A DNA stretch of 64,000 nt from Yeosuana aromativorans (GTDB lineage Bacteria; Bacteroidota; Bacteroidia; Flavobacteriales; Flavobacteriaceae): assembly GCF_014646655.1 (NCBI RefSeq), contig NZ_BMNR01000002.1, forward strand, positions 399,942-463,941, read 5' to 3'. This document shows positions 9,485-17,465 of this stretch, piece by piece. Position 1 is the stretch's first letter; each line of letters starts with the position of its first letter. Under the pieces are notes generated by a model. That model was not told where the DNA came from. It saw only the letters and a program-made list of their open reading frames with translations, and made no database searches. A program made the position numbers and the translations under genes.

Positions 9485-11671
9485 TTATCGTGTAAACAAT
9501 AGCTCACGGTACTTTGTCAATGGCCAAATTTCATCATCAACAAGCAACTCCAACTTATCACAGTGGTACCGAATCTCGTCAAATAATGGTTTTACCTTAA
9601 AACAATAAGCATGAGCTTTCTTTTCAATATCCTCTATTGAATTTGCTTTTTTGCGCTCATTGGTCATTTTTGTGACATTGGCATTGATCCCTGCAATATG
9701 AGCGGAAATTTCTTCAATTAAATTCAACTGTTCCAGTGACACGCGTTGGTATTTCTCTTCAAAGATGTCTTTTAATCCTTTTACGTTTTTAATCAAAATA
9801 TTTTGATATTTGATGGCAGTAGGAACAACATGGTTTCTTGCTATATCACCCAACACGCGTCCTTCAATTTGGATGTGCATGATGTATTCTTCAATTTCAA
9901 TTTCATAACGAGCCTCTGTTTCTATTTTGCTCATCACGTTCATTTCCTCAAATAAAGCTATCGCTTTTTTGGAAACTTTGGCTTTCAATGCTTCTGGAGT
10001 TGTTTTATTATTACTCAATCCACGTTTTTTGGCTTCAATAGCCCAAGCCTCTCCATAACCATTACCCTCAAACAAAATATTTCTGGAAGCCTTGATATAT
10101 TCTCTTAAAACATTAAAAACAGCTTCATCTTTCTTTAAGCCTTTGTTTTCAATTAAAGCATCTACCTCAACCTTAAAGTCCTTTAATTGTTTGGCAACTA
10201 TAGTGTTTAAAACGGTCATGGGATTTCCACAATTGGCCATAGAGCCTACAGCCCTGAACTCAAATTTATTACCAGTGAAAGCAAATGGCGATGTTCTGTT
10301 CCTATCCGTATTATCCAATAAAACATCGGGTATTTTACCAACTACATTTAATTTTAAATCCGTTTTTTCTTCTGGCGATAACTTACCATCTGTAACACCT
10401 TCCAGCTCTTCTAACACTTTTGTTAACTGATCACCTATAAATACCGAAATGATAGCAGGAGGCGCCTCATTGGCCCCTAACCTATGATCATTACTGGCAG
10501 AAGCTATGGCGGCTCTTAAAAGTTCTTCGTTATCATGAACCGCTTTGATAGTATTGATAAAGAACGTTAAAAACTGTAAATTACTCATAGGCGTTTTTCC
10601 AGGTCCTAATAAATTAACACCCGTATCGGTTGATAACGACCAGTTATTATGTTTACCAGAACCATTGACCCCTGCAAATGGTTTTTCATGTAACAGCACC
10701 TTAAAGTTATGGCGAGATGCCACCCGCCCCATGATATCCATCAATAAAGAGTTATGGTCAACGGCTAAATTTGCTTCTTCAAATATGGGAGCCAACTCAA
10801 ATTGATTGGGCGCCACCTCATTATGACGTGTTTTAACCGGTATGCCAACCAACATACACTCGGTTTCCAGCTCGCGCATAAAACTTAATGCCCTACTAGG
10901 AATGGATCCAAAATAATGATCGTCCAATTGTTGGCCTTTTGCTGAAGAATGCCCTAATAGGGTTCTTCCTGTTAAAGTTATATCTGGTCGTGACGTAGCC
11001 AATGATTTATCAATCAAAAAATATTCCTGTTCCCAACCCAAAGACGATGAAACTTTCTTTACATTTTTATCAAAATATTTACAAACTGCCGTTGCGGCAT
11101 TGTCAACAGCATGTAGCGCTCGCAATAAGGGTGTTTTATAATCAAGTGCCTCACCTGTATAGGCTACAAAAATAGTTGGAATACATAAGGTTGTACCATA
11201 AATAAATGCCGGTGATGTTGGATCCCACGCTGTGTAGCCACGTGCCTCAAAAGTATTCCTGATTCCGCCGCTTGGAAAACTGGAAGCATCCGGCTCTTGC
11301 TGAACCAGCTGGTCGCCTCCAAACTTTTCAACAGACCTACCACCACCTATGGTTTCAAAAAAGGCATCATGTTTCTCTGCTGTTATGCCCGTTAAAGGCT
11401 GAAACCAATGGGTGTAATGGGTAACGCCTTTAGAAAGCGCCCAATCCTTCATTGACGAGGCAACTTGATCCGCTATATTCCGGTCTATTTTAGTACCGTG
11501 TTCTATAGCACTCATAACACCGTTGTAGGCATCTTTGGACAAATGTTGCCGCATGGCACTTTCATTAAATACATTTTTTCCAAATAAATCGGAGCGCTTC
11601 TCTTTCCCTTCTATAGGAATAGCAGTATGGGACATGGACTCTTTTAAAGCGTGAAATCTTAATGTTGACAT
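9485..11671 (-). CDS. glnN: Glutamine synthetase type III
   Basis: It condenses glutamate and ammonia into glutamine using ATP. The length of 728 residues and the motifs (SSFPSGG, WEQEYFLID, the histidine-containing RHNEVAPNQFELAPIFE region, NGSGKHNNWS) match the large GSIII family common in Bacteroidota. A type II-like enzyme is encoded divergently next door, so this 3.5-kb locus holds two unrelated-size glutamine synthetases. ATG at 11671 gives the usual MSTLRF N-terminus. I see no linked PII gene. Confidence 0.95.
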   Translation of the reverse strand: MSTLRFHALKESMSHTAIPIEGKEKRSDLFGKNVFNESAMRQHLSKDAYNGVMSAIEHGTKIDRNIADQVASSMKDWALSKGVTHYTHWFQPLTGITAEKHDAFFETIGGGRSVEKFGGDQLVQQEPDASSFPSGGIRNTFEARGYTAWDPTSPAFIYGTTLCIPTIFVAYTGEALDYKTPLLRALHAVDNAATAVCKYFDKNVKKVSSSLGWEQEYFLIDKSLATSRPDITLTGRTLLGHSSAKGQQLDDHYFGSIPSRALSFMRELETECMLVGIPVKTRHNEVAPNQFELAPIFEEANLAVDHNSLLMDIMGRVASRHNFKVLLHEKPFAGVNGSGKHNNWSLSTDTGVNLLGPGKTPMSNLQFLTFFINTIKAVHDNEELLRAAIASASNDHRLGANEAPPAIISVFIGDQLTKVLEELEGVTDGKLSPEEKTDLKLNVVGKIPDVLLDNTDRNRTSPFAFTGNKFEFRAVGSMANCGNPMTVLNTIVAKQLKDFKVEVDALIENKGLKKDEAVFNVLREYIKASRNILFEGNGYGEAWAIEAKKRGLSNNKTTPEALKAKVSKKAIALFEEMNVMSKIETEARYEIEIEEYIMHIQIEGRVLGDIARNHVVPTAIKYQNILIKNVKGLKDIFEEKYQRVSLEQLNLIEEISAHIAGINANVTKMTNERKKANSIEDIEKKAHAYCFKVKPLFDEIRYHCDKLELLVDDEIWPLTKYRELLFTR

Positions 11672-11863
11672 TTTGGTATTATTTAAAGTTTATTTATGAC
11701 ACAAAAATAAACATCATTCTTCTTTTGTGGTATACTAATGAAAAATTCTTGTTAACAATTTTACAATTATTGCATAAAAAAATATACTTTTTTTAATAGA
11801 TGCCACAAAAAAATAGGGTATAAATAAAAATATCAATAAGATTTATGAAAATACCCCTGTAAA

Positions 11864-11894
11864 TTTAAAGTATATTGATAAAAAATTATATTTG
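11864..11894 (+). promoter_or_regulatory. Candidate promoter of the type II glutamine synthetase gene
   Basis: A perfect Bacteroidota -7 element TATATTTG (11887-11894) lies 38 bp before the ATG at 11933, with an imperfect TTTA near 11864 in the -33 position. Transcription would start near 11900. Confidence 0.45.
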
Positions 11895-11932
11895 TGGAAA
11901 TTTAATATTAATATCTATTTAAAATATTCATT

Positions 11933-12955
11933 ATGGCAAAAATTAAATTAGAATACATTTGGTTGGATGGCTATTACCCAACTCAAAACATGAGGAGCAA
12001 AACCAAAGTAGAAGAACATGAAAACTTTAAAGGAACGCTTGAGGAAATAGGAAACTGGTCTTTTGACGGGTCTTCTACCAAACAAGCAGAAGGAGGTTCA
12101 TCTGACTGTATACTAAAGCCTGTAGCCATTTACCCAGATCCAGAACGTATTAATGGTTACTTGGTTATGACTGAAGTTATGAGCCCTGATGGAACGCCTC
12201 ATCCGTCAAATGCGAGAGCAACCATTAGTGATGATGATGATGATGATTTCTGGTTTGGTTTTGAGCAAGAATACTTTATTATGGATGTTGCAACAGAATT
12301 GCCTTTAGGATTTCCAAGAGGTGGATACCCTAAACCACAGGGTATGTACTATTGCTCTGTTGGAGGTTTAAATACTCACGGTAGAGATCTTGTTGAGGAA
12401 CATGCCGATTTGTGTATTGCTGCTGGATTAAACTTTGAAGGTATCAACCAAGAAGTTGCCTGTGGTCAATGGGAATTCCAATTATTTGCCAAAGGTGCCA
12501 AAAAAGCCGGTGATGAAATTTGGGTTGCACGCTATTTACTGGACCGATTAACTGAAAAATATGGTTACTATATTGAATACCACCCAAAACCACTTGGTGA
12601 TACCGACTGGAATGGTTCTGGTATGCACGCCAACTTCTCAAACAGTATTTTAAGAACTTGCGGAGATAAAAAAGTATACGAAGCTATTTGTGAAGCGTTC
12701 CGCCCTGTTGTTAAAGAACACATTGAAGTGTATGGTGAGCACAACGAGCAACGTTTAACAGGTAAACACGAAACTGCTTCCATTCACGATTTTAGCTATG
12801 GTGTATCAGATAGAGGTGCCTCAATACGTATTCCTATTGCAACCGTTGAAAGAGGTTACAAAGGATGGTTAGAAGACAGAAGACCTGCTTCAAATGGTGA
12901 CCCTTATAAAATTGCTTCTAGAATTATTAAAACTGTTAAATCCGCTAAGATTTAA
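11933..12955 (+). CDS. Glutamine synthetase, eukaryotic-like type II
   Basis: A 340-residue glutamine synthetase with an N-terminal beta-grasp (IWLDGYYPTQNMRSKT, SFDGSST) and catalytic motifs WFGFEQEYF, GQWEFQL and NGSGMHANFS, followed by RGASIRIP. Length and motifs match GSII enzymes rather than GSI or GSIII. Its active site should make glutamine from glutamate and ammonia. It diverges from glnN, and the 261-bp gap could carry shared nitrogen control. A strong terminator follows. Confidence 0.92.
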   Translation: MAKIKLEYIWLDGYYPTQNMRSKTKVEEHENFKGTLEEIGNWSFDGSSTKQAEGGSSDCILKPVAIYPDPERINGYLVMTEVMSPDGTPHPSNARATISDDDDDDFWFGFEQEYFIMDVATELPLGFPRGGYPKPQGMYYCSVGGLNTHGRDLVEEHADLCIAAGLNFEGINQEVACGQWEFQLFAKGAKKAGDEIWVARYLLDRLTEKYGYYIEYHPKPLGDTDWNGSGMHANFSNSILRTCGDKKVYEAICEAFRPVVKEHIEVYGEHNEQRLTGKHETASIHDFSYGVSDRGASIRIPIATVERGYKGWLEDRRPASNGDPYKIASRIIKTVKSAKI

Positions 12956-12980
12956 TAATCTACCAAATTGTTCATAATAA

Positions 12981-13014
12981 AAAAGAGCCGCTAAATTTAG
13001 CGGCTCTTTTTTTA
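12981..13014. terminator. Bidirectional terminator
   Basis: A near-perfect palindrome with arms AAAGAGCCGCTAAA and TTTAGCGGCTCTTT is flanked by A and T runs. It sits between the convergent glutamine synthetase and antiporter genes and should stop transcription from both sides. Confidence 0.85.
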
Positions 13015-13026
13015 CTGACACATTTA

Positions 13027-13971
13027 TTATTTTGAAGTGAAAATCAAAAACATAAAAACTCCATAAGCCAGCACCAAAACAAATCCTTTTGCCCTTGTAA
13101 TTTCAAACTTTTTCTTGATAAATACCATTGGCAATAAAACAAACGCAAATGCCAACATCCAAAAAATATCATTTGAAAGTATTTGAGTCTCTGTAACCGG
13201 AATTGGTTTAATAATGGCCGTTAACCCCAAAACCGATCCTATATTAAAAATATTAGACCCAATTAAATTACCCAGTGAAATGGCTTTTTCTTGTTTTATA
13301 GCCGCCATGATAGATGCTGCCAATTCAGGCACGCTGGTTCCAATAGCGATTACTGAAACGCCAATCACAGCCTCACTTACCCCAATAGAAACAGCAAACT
13401 TTTTAGCACCATCAACTAGCCATTCACTTCCAAAATACAAAGCAGTTGCTCCTATGAGCAACCAAACAACTATTCTGAAATTTGACACAATGGCCAGGGT
13501 TTCATCCACCTCATCTTCAGCCGCGTAATTTTTTGATTTTTTGATCAATATTATTAAAAATATGATGATGCCAAAAAACAGTATGAACCCTTCCAAAGTA
13601 CTGAGAATTTTATCGTTCCAAAGAAAATAATACAAGGCTATGGAAAACAGCATCATGACCGGCCAGTTCATTTTATAAAAAGCCTTATCAACAACAATGG
13701 ACCCCACCAATGCTATAATGCCCAACACCAGCCCAATGTTGGCTATATTGGATCCTATCACGTTGTTCAAGGCAATGGCCGGCGAGCCTGTTAATGCGGC
13801 CTGAACACTTACCAACAACTCAGGAGCAGAGGTGGCAAATGACACCACGGTCATACCAATCACCATTTTGGAAATATTGAATTTAAATGATAGCGCGACT
13901 GACGACCTTACCAAATATTCGCCTCCTATAACCAACAAAAAAAAGCCTAGAATCAACCAGATAATACCCAT
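13027..13971 (-). CDS. Calcium/sodium antiporter (CaCA family)
   Basis: An inner-membrane cation exchanger of 314 residues with about ten helices. It shows the two inverted alpha-repeats typical of the family: SFATSAPELLVS with GSNIANIG in the first half, and AIGTSVPELAASI with GSNIFNIGSVLG in the second. It resembles E. coli YrbG. It probably exports Ca2+ in exchange for Na+. Convergent with the GSII gene and monocistronic. Confidence 0.9.
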   Translation of the reverse strand: MGIIWLILGFFLLVIGGEYLVRSSVALSFKFNISKMVIGMTVVSFATSAPELLVSVQAALTGSPAIALNNVIGSNIANIGLVLGIIALVGSIVVDKAFYKMNWPVMMLFSIALYYFLWNDKILSTLEGFILFFGIIIFLIILIKKSKNYAAEDEVDETLAIVSNFRIVVWLLIGATALYFGSEWLVDGAKKFAVSIGVSEAVIGVSVIAIGTSVPELAASIMAAIKQEKAISLGNLIGSNIFNIGSVLGLTAIIKPIPVTETQILSNDIFWMLAFAFVLLPMVFIKKKFEITRAKGFVLVLAYGVFMFLIFTSK

Positions 13972-14017
13972 AAAAATATTTTTTACGAAGATAGCATTTC
14001 AAAGATTTTAAAATTAA

Positions 14018-14075
14018 AAAATTCACATTTATTAACAACTCATGCATTTTTCATTTTAAAGTTTAGTTAAACTTT
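14018..14075 (+). promoter_or_regulatory. Inverted repeat upstream of the plug-like secreted protein
   Basis: AAAGTTTA-GT-TAAACTTT (14058-14075) is an 8-2-8 inverted repeat about 50 bp before the next ATG. It could be an operator or a weak hairpin; it does not match the BlaI-type repeats at 15106-15145. Confidence 0.3.
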
Positions 14076-14125
14076 TTTAGTCGATTATTTTATGTAATAA
14101 CTTTAAGTGAATATTTAAAAAAGAC

Positions 14126-14989
14126 ATGATTATGAAATCTAAAAATGTTTTAAAAATCGCACTAGCTTTAGTTGTTGTTGTGGCTTTAGGAACTGTTTCT
14201 TTTAAAAGTTTTGCCCACAAAAACAAAGTACACACAATTACCTCAAGTAAGAAAATTGACAAAGATTCCAATGTAATTGTTACCATTGACAAGACAACCA
14301 CAGCAAAGGATTTTGATGATATAACGGATATGCTAAAGGAAAATGGCATTACGGTTACTTTTAGCAATATTGAACGGAATGATTTGGGCGAACTCACAGG
14401 TATAAATATTGAATTGGAAGACGGCACCAATAATAAAGCAGAAAGTACCATTTCAAGTAATATGCCCATTGCACAAATAACCTTTGGCCGAAAAGACGGT
14501 TTACTGTTCATTTCACAAAGCAATACTGAAAAAGGGGCCTTTGCATTTTTCAATCAACCCAATATGATGCCTTTTGGATTTGAAAACGATTCATTAATGG
14601 GACAAAATTTTCAGTCTTTTGGAAATTTGAATTTTGATGACTTTTTTAATGATGATGACAATTCGTTTTTCTTTAAAGGCCAAAACATGACCATTGATCA
14701 ATTGCGTGAGCAAATGAAAAAACAGTTGCAATCAAGCGGCATGAACCCTAACGGTCTGTCTTGGTTTTTTGACTCAGAAAGTGATTCGCCAAGCAAATTC
14801 AACTTTAAAGATGATCCCAATTTAAACAAGCTCATTATTATTGATGGCAAAGAATCTGATTTTAAAACCCTTAAAGATTTAGAAAAAAATGGCAAACTGG
14901 CCGCTGTAGATATGCTTAAGCCAAAAACAGCCATTAGTATTTATGGACAAAAAGCCAAAGATGGCGCTGTTATAGTGACAACAAAATAA
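14126..14989 (+). CDS. Secreted protein with plug-like C-terminus, homologous to the M56 periplasmic region
   Basis: An N-terminal hydrophobic segment (residues about 7-28) exports or anchors the protein. Residues about 50-95 (TTTAKDFDDITDMLKENG...) align by eye with the periplasmic part of the M56 protein at 15613, and the C-terminus (IIIDGKE...AISIYGQKAKDGAVIVTTK) resembles the short TonB-plug-like tail shared with that protein. The middle is Asn/Asp/Phe-rich and probably disordered. The protein looks like a stand-alone version of the M56 sensor's extracytoplasmic module, encoded just upstream of the blaI-M56 pair. Function unknown; it may interact with or compete for the same partner. Confidence 0.7.
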   Translation: MIMKSKNVLKIALALVVVVALGTVSFKSFAHKNKVHTITSSKKIDKDSNVIVTIDKTTTAKDFDDITDMLKENGITVTFSNIERNDLGELTGINIELEDGTNNKAESTISSNMPIAQITFGRKDGLLFISQSNTEKGAFAFFNQPNMMPFGFENDSLMGQNFQSFGNLNFDDFFNDDDNSFFFKGQNMTIDQLREQMKKQLQSSGMNPNGLSWFFDSESDSPSKFNFKDDPNLNKLIIIDGKESDFKTLKDLEKNGKLAAVDMLKPKTAISIYGQKAKDGAVIVTTK

Positions 14990-15017
14990 GAGTACTTATG
15001 TATAATATATTTTATTT

Positions 15018-15043
15018 AGGGAGTCTACTAGGCTCCCTTTTTT
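15018..15043 (+). terminator. Rho-independent terminator
   Basis: Stem AGGGAG/CTCCCT with a 9-base spacer is followed by T6. It lies 29 bp after the plug-like protein gene and separates it from the blaI operon. Confidence 0.7.
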
Positions 15044-15105
15044 ATAAGGTCTTACAGCCATAAATCACACCTCCCCTTCACTAATAAAACTTAAAAATTA
15101 GTTAA

Positions 15106-15145
15106 ATAACTATATTAATAGTTGTATAACTATAAAAATAGTTAT
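15106..15145 (+). promoter_or_regulatory. Tandem operator, probably for BlaI autoregulation
   Basis: Two adjacent 20-bp units each read ATAACTAT-N4-ATAGTTAT; the second is perfect and the first has one mismatch. They lie about 105 bp before the BlaI/MecI-type repressor gene. Such repressors bind paired inverted repeats in their own promoters, so this is the likely binding site. Confidence 0.65.
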
Positions 15146-15156
15146 ATGTTTGTTTT

Positions 15157-15236
15157 GCGTTAGGGGTTGCAACGGCATCCTTTTTTGATTCACTCAAAAA
15201 AGATACAGTGGAAAACCCGACCTGAAAGGTAACGTC
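15157..15236 (+). ncRNA. Candidate structured leader element
   Basis: The blaI leader folds by inspection into nested helices: GCGTTA with TAACGT, GGGTT with AACCC, a central 9-bp hairpin (CTTTTTTGA/TCAAAAAAG, 15180-15202), and a short ACCT/AGGT hairpin near 15220-15230. I recall similar CCCGACC...AACGNCC sequences being scattered through flavobacterial genomes, but cannot name a family. It may be a leader RNA or a dispersed repeat. Confidence 0.35.
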
Positions 15237-15250
15237 CAAAAAATACAACC

Positions 15251-15610
15251 ATGGAAAAACTCACCAACAAGGAAGAAGAAATCATGCATATTTTATGGAA
15301 GCTTGAAAAAGCTTTTGTAAAAGATGTCTTGAATGAGATAACCGATGACAAACCGCACTACAACACGCTGTCAACCATCATTAGGAATTTGGAGGACAAA
15401 GGGTATGTTGGCCATAATGCTTATGGAAAAACACACCAGTACTACCCTATTGTAAAGAAAGCTGATTACCGGAAACGGTTTATGAGCCAAGCCATAGACC
15501 ATTATTTTAATAATTCCTATAAAAACATGGTGTCATTTTTTGCTCAAGAGGAAAAGCTGAGCGTTGAGGACCTCAAGGAAATTATTGCACTTATAGAAAA
15601 AGACAAATAA
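15251..15610 (+). CDS. BlaI/MecI/CopY-type transcriptional repressor
   Basis: A 119-residue winged-helix regulator. The N-terminal region (LTNKEEEIMHILWKLEKAFVKDVL, then YNTLSTIIRNLEDKGYV) is the classic BlaI DNA-binding wing-helix; the C-terminus would dimerise and contain the proteolysis site. It is encoded 2 bp before an M56 membrane protease, the standard BlaR1/MecR1 partner order. The tandem operator upstream suggests autoregulation. There is no beta-lactamase nearby, so the pair probably senses another envelope signal. Confidence 0.9.
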   Translation: MEKLTNKEEEIMHILWKLEKAFVKDVLNEITDDKPHYNTLSTIIRNLEDKGYVGHNAYGKTHQYYPIVKKADYRKRFMSQAIDHYFNNSYKNMVSFFAQEEKLSVEDLKEIIALIEKDK

Positions 15611-15612
15611 TT

Positions 15613-17403
15613 ATGGAATATTTACTGAAAGCCAGTGCCATTATTGCATTATTTTATGTGTGCTATAAAGTGTTTCTACAAGATGAGACTTTTTTTGAGT
15701 CTAATAGATGGTTTTTGTTGTTTGGTCTTTTGATGGCCATTTGCATGCCGTTTGTAGTAATTCCCATTTATGTGGAACAGGCACCATTATTACTTGATAA
15801 TTATACGTTTACAAATGCTTCTGAACCTATACAGCAAACCAAGAAAACCTTTGATATCCTTGCAATATTGACTCTTGTATATGGCCTTGGTGTACTGGCC
15901 TTTGCCATTAGGTTTATCGTTCAGCTTACATCTTTAGGGTTGTTATTATTTAAAAGCAAAAAGGTTGTTGCTGGTAAATTTACGCTCATAAAAACAAATA
16001 AAAATATCCCACCTTTTTCATTTTTCAGTTACATTGTTTACAACCCCAATCAATTTAGCGAAAGCGAATTGGAGCAAATACTAACTCATGAAAAAGTGCA
16101 TGTTACCCAACGGCATTCTGCAGACATCTTACTATCACAATTGTCCTGTATAGTGTTTTGGTTCAATCCGTTTGTTTGGCTTTACAACAAAGCCTTAAAG
16201 CAAAATTTAGAGTTTATTGCCGATAAAACTGCTGTAAAGCTTTCGTCCTGTAAAAAAAGCTATCAATACACCTTATTAAAAACAAGTATGCCAACTCATC
16301 AATTGGCTTTAACCAATAATTTTTATAATTCATTAATCAAAAAACGAATCGTTATGTTGCACAAATCAAAATCAAAAAAAATCAATCTGTTTAAGTACAG
16401 TTTAATCCTTCCGTTACTAGCATTATTCTTAATGAGCTTTAACACTGAAGAAGTCATTATTGAAAAGGCCTTAAAAGAACCTACCGAACAACCTGTTTTG
16501 AATCCATCAAGTAATGTTGTTATTCCCGCTCTAACAAAAACGCAAGTAGAAAAACCAGCACTGCAAAACGCAACAGTCAAAAAAACAAATTCAACCAGTG
16601 CCAATATAGAGGTTATTATTACCAAAGACTTTACAGACAACGATTTTGAAAAATTGAAAACCAAATTCAAAAACGAAGGCTACACACTAAAAGTAAAAGG
16701 TGTTAAGCGCAACAAACAAGGTGAGATTACATCCATAAAAATTGAGGTAAGCTCGCAATCATCCAATGCCAATTATAATATTGATACCAACGAAGCCATT
16801 AACCCAATAAAAATTAGCATTGATGATGATGGCAAAAACATTTCCATAGGAAATGGCCACTCAACAAAAGAGAAACACATGGTCTTTATCTCCAAAGATG
16901 GAAACAAGCATGTCATTAATGGTTCTGATGATGACTCTAATGTATTTGTAATTTCCGATACTGACGGTGATGTAGAATTTGACAATGATGTGGATGTTAA
17001 GACTTTTGTTGTAAAAAAGGGAGATTCCATTAAGGTTAGGAAAATTCATAAAAAAATGAATTCAGATGACGATGTGTTTTTTATAACAAAAGACGATAAC
17101 GCTAAAGTGCACAAAGTCATTAAAATTAAAACAGATGACGACCATTCTGGCATATCATGGACAACTGATGATGACGAAAAAGTGATCATTAATGGAGACA
17201 GCGATGCTAAGGTAAAAATACTATCAACTGAAGGAAAAGAACCTTTATACATATTGGATGGAAAGGAAATCACTTCACAAGAAATGAAAGACATCGACCC
17301 AAAAAACATTGAAAAAGTTGAAGTACTAAAAGGTGATGGCGCCACCGAAAAATATGGAGACAAGGGAAAAAATGGCGTCGTTATGATTACCACAAAAAAG
17401 TAA
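15613..17403 (+). CDS. M56 (BlaR1-type) membrane metalloprotease with TonB-plug-like tail
   Basis: Residues 1-265 hold several membrane helices and the zinc protease motif HEKVH at 159-163, followed by the downstream NLEFIAD glutamate region. A last helix near 268-283 (LILPLLALFL) leads to a long extracytoplasmic part. That part is Asp-rich (many DDD and DGK runs around 390-520) and ends in a short plug-like domain (LYILDGKEI...VMITTKK). No penicillin-binding sensor domain is present, unlike true BlaR1. It should cleave or trigger cleavage of the linked BlaI repressor after an envelope signal. The 287-residue protein at 14126 carries the same two extracytoplasmic modules. Confidence 0.85.
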   Translation: MEYLLKASAIIALFYVCYKVFLQDETFFESNRWFLLFGLLMAICMPFVVIPIYVEQAPLLLDNYTFTNASEPIQQTKKTFDILAILTLVYGLGVLAFAIRFIVQLTSLGLLLFKSKKVVAGKFTLIKTNKNIPPFSFFSYIVYNPNQFSESELEQILTHEKVHVTQRHSADILLSQLSCIVFWFNPFVWLYNKALKQNLEFIADKTAVKLSSCKKSYQYTLLKTSMPTHQLALTNNFYNSLIKKRIVMLHKSKSKKINLFKYSLILPLLALFLMSFNTEEVIIEKALKEPTEQPVLNPSSNVVIPALTKTQVEKPALQNATVKKTNSTSANIEVIITKDFTDNDFEKLKTKFKNEGYTLKVKGVKRNKQGEITSIKIEVSSQSSNANYNIDTNEAINPIKISIDDDGKNISIGNGHSTKEKHMVFISKDGNKHVINGSDDDSNVFVISDTDGDVEFDNDVDVKTFVVKKGDSIKVRKIHKKMNSDDDVFFITKDDNAKVHKVIKIKTDDDHSGISWTTDDDEKVIINGDSDAKVKILSTEGKEPLYILDGKEITSQEMKDIDPKNIEKVEVLKGDGATEKYGDKGKNGVVMITTKK

Positions 17404-17430
17404 AACCAATCTAACTAATTACTAACTTTC

Positions 17431-17465
17431 AAAAAAGCTGGGCTTAAACGTTCAGCTTTTTTTTA
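17431..17465. terminator. Bidirectional terminator between convergent genes
   Basis: Stem AAAAAAGCTG/CAGCTTTTTT with a 12-base loop and T runs on either strand. It ends both the blaI-M56 operon and the endonuclease gene. Confidence 0.75.

Noticed and set aside
14077-14553. 158-codon open frame antisense to the plug-like secreted protein
   Set aside because: It overlaps the sense gene, which has a signal sequence and a homologous module; the antisense product has no support.
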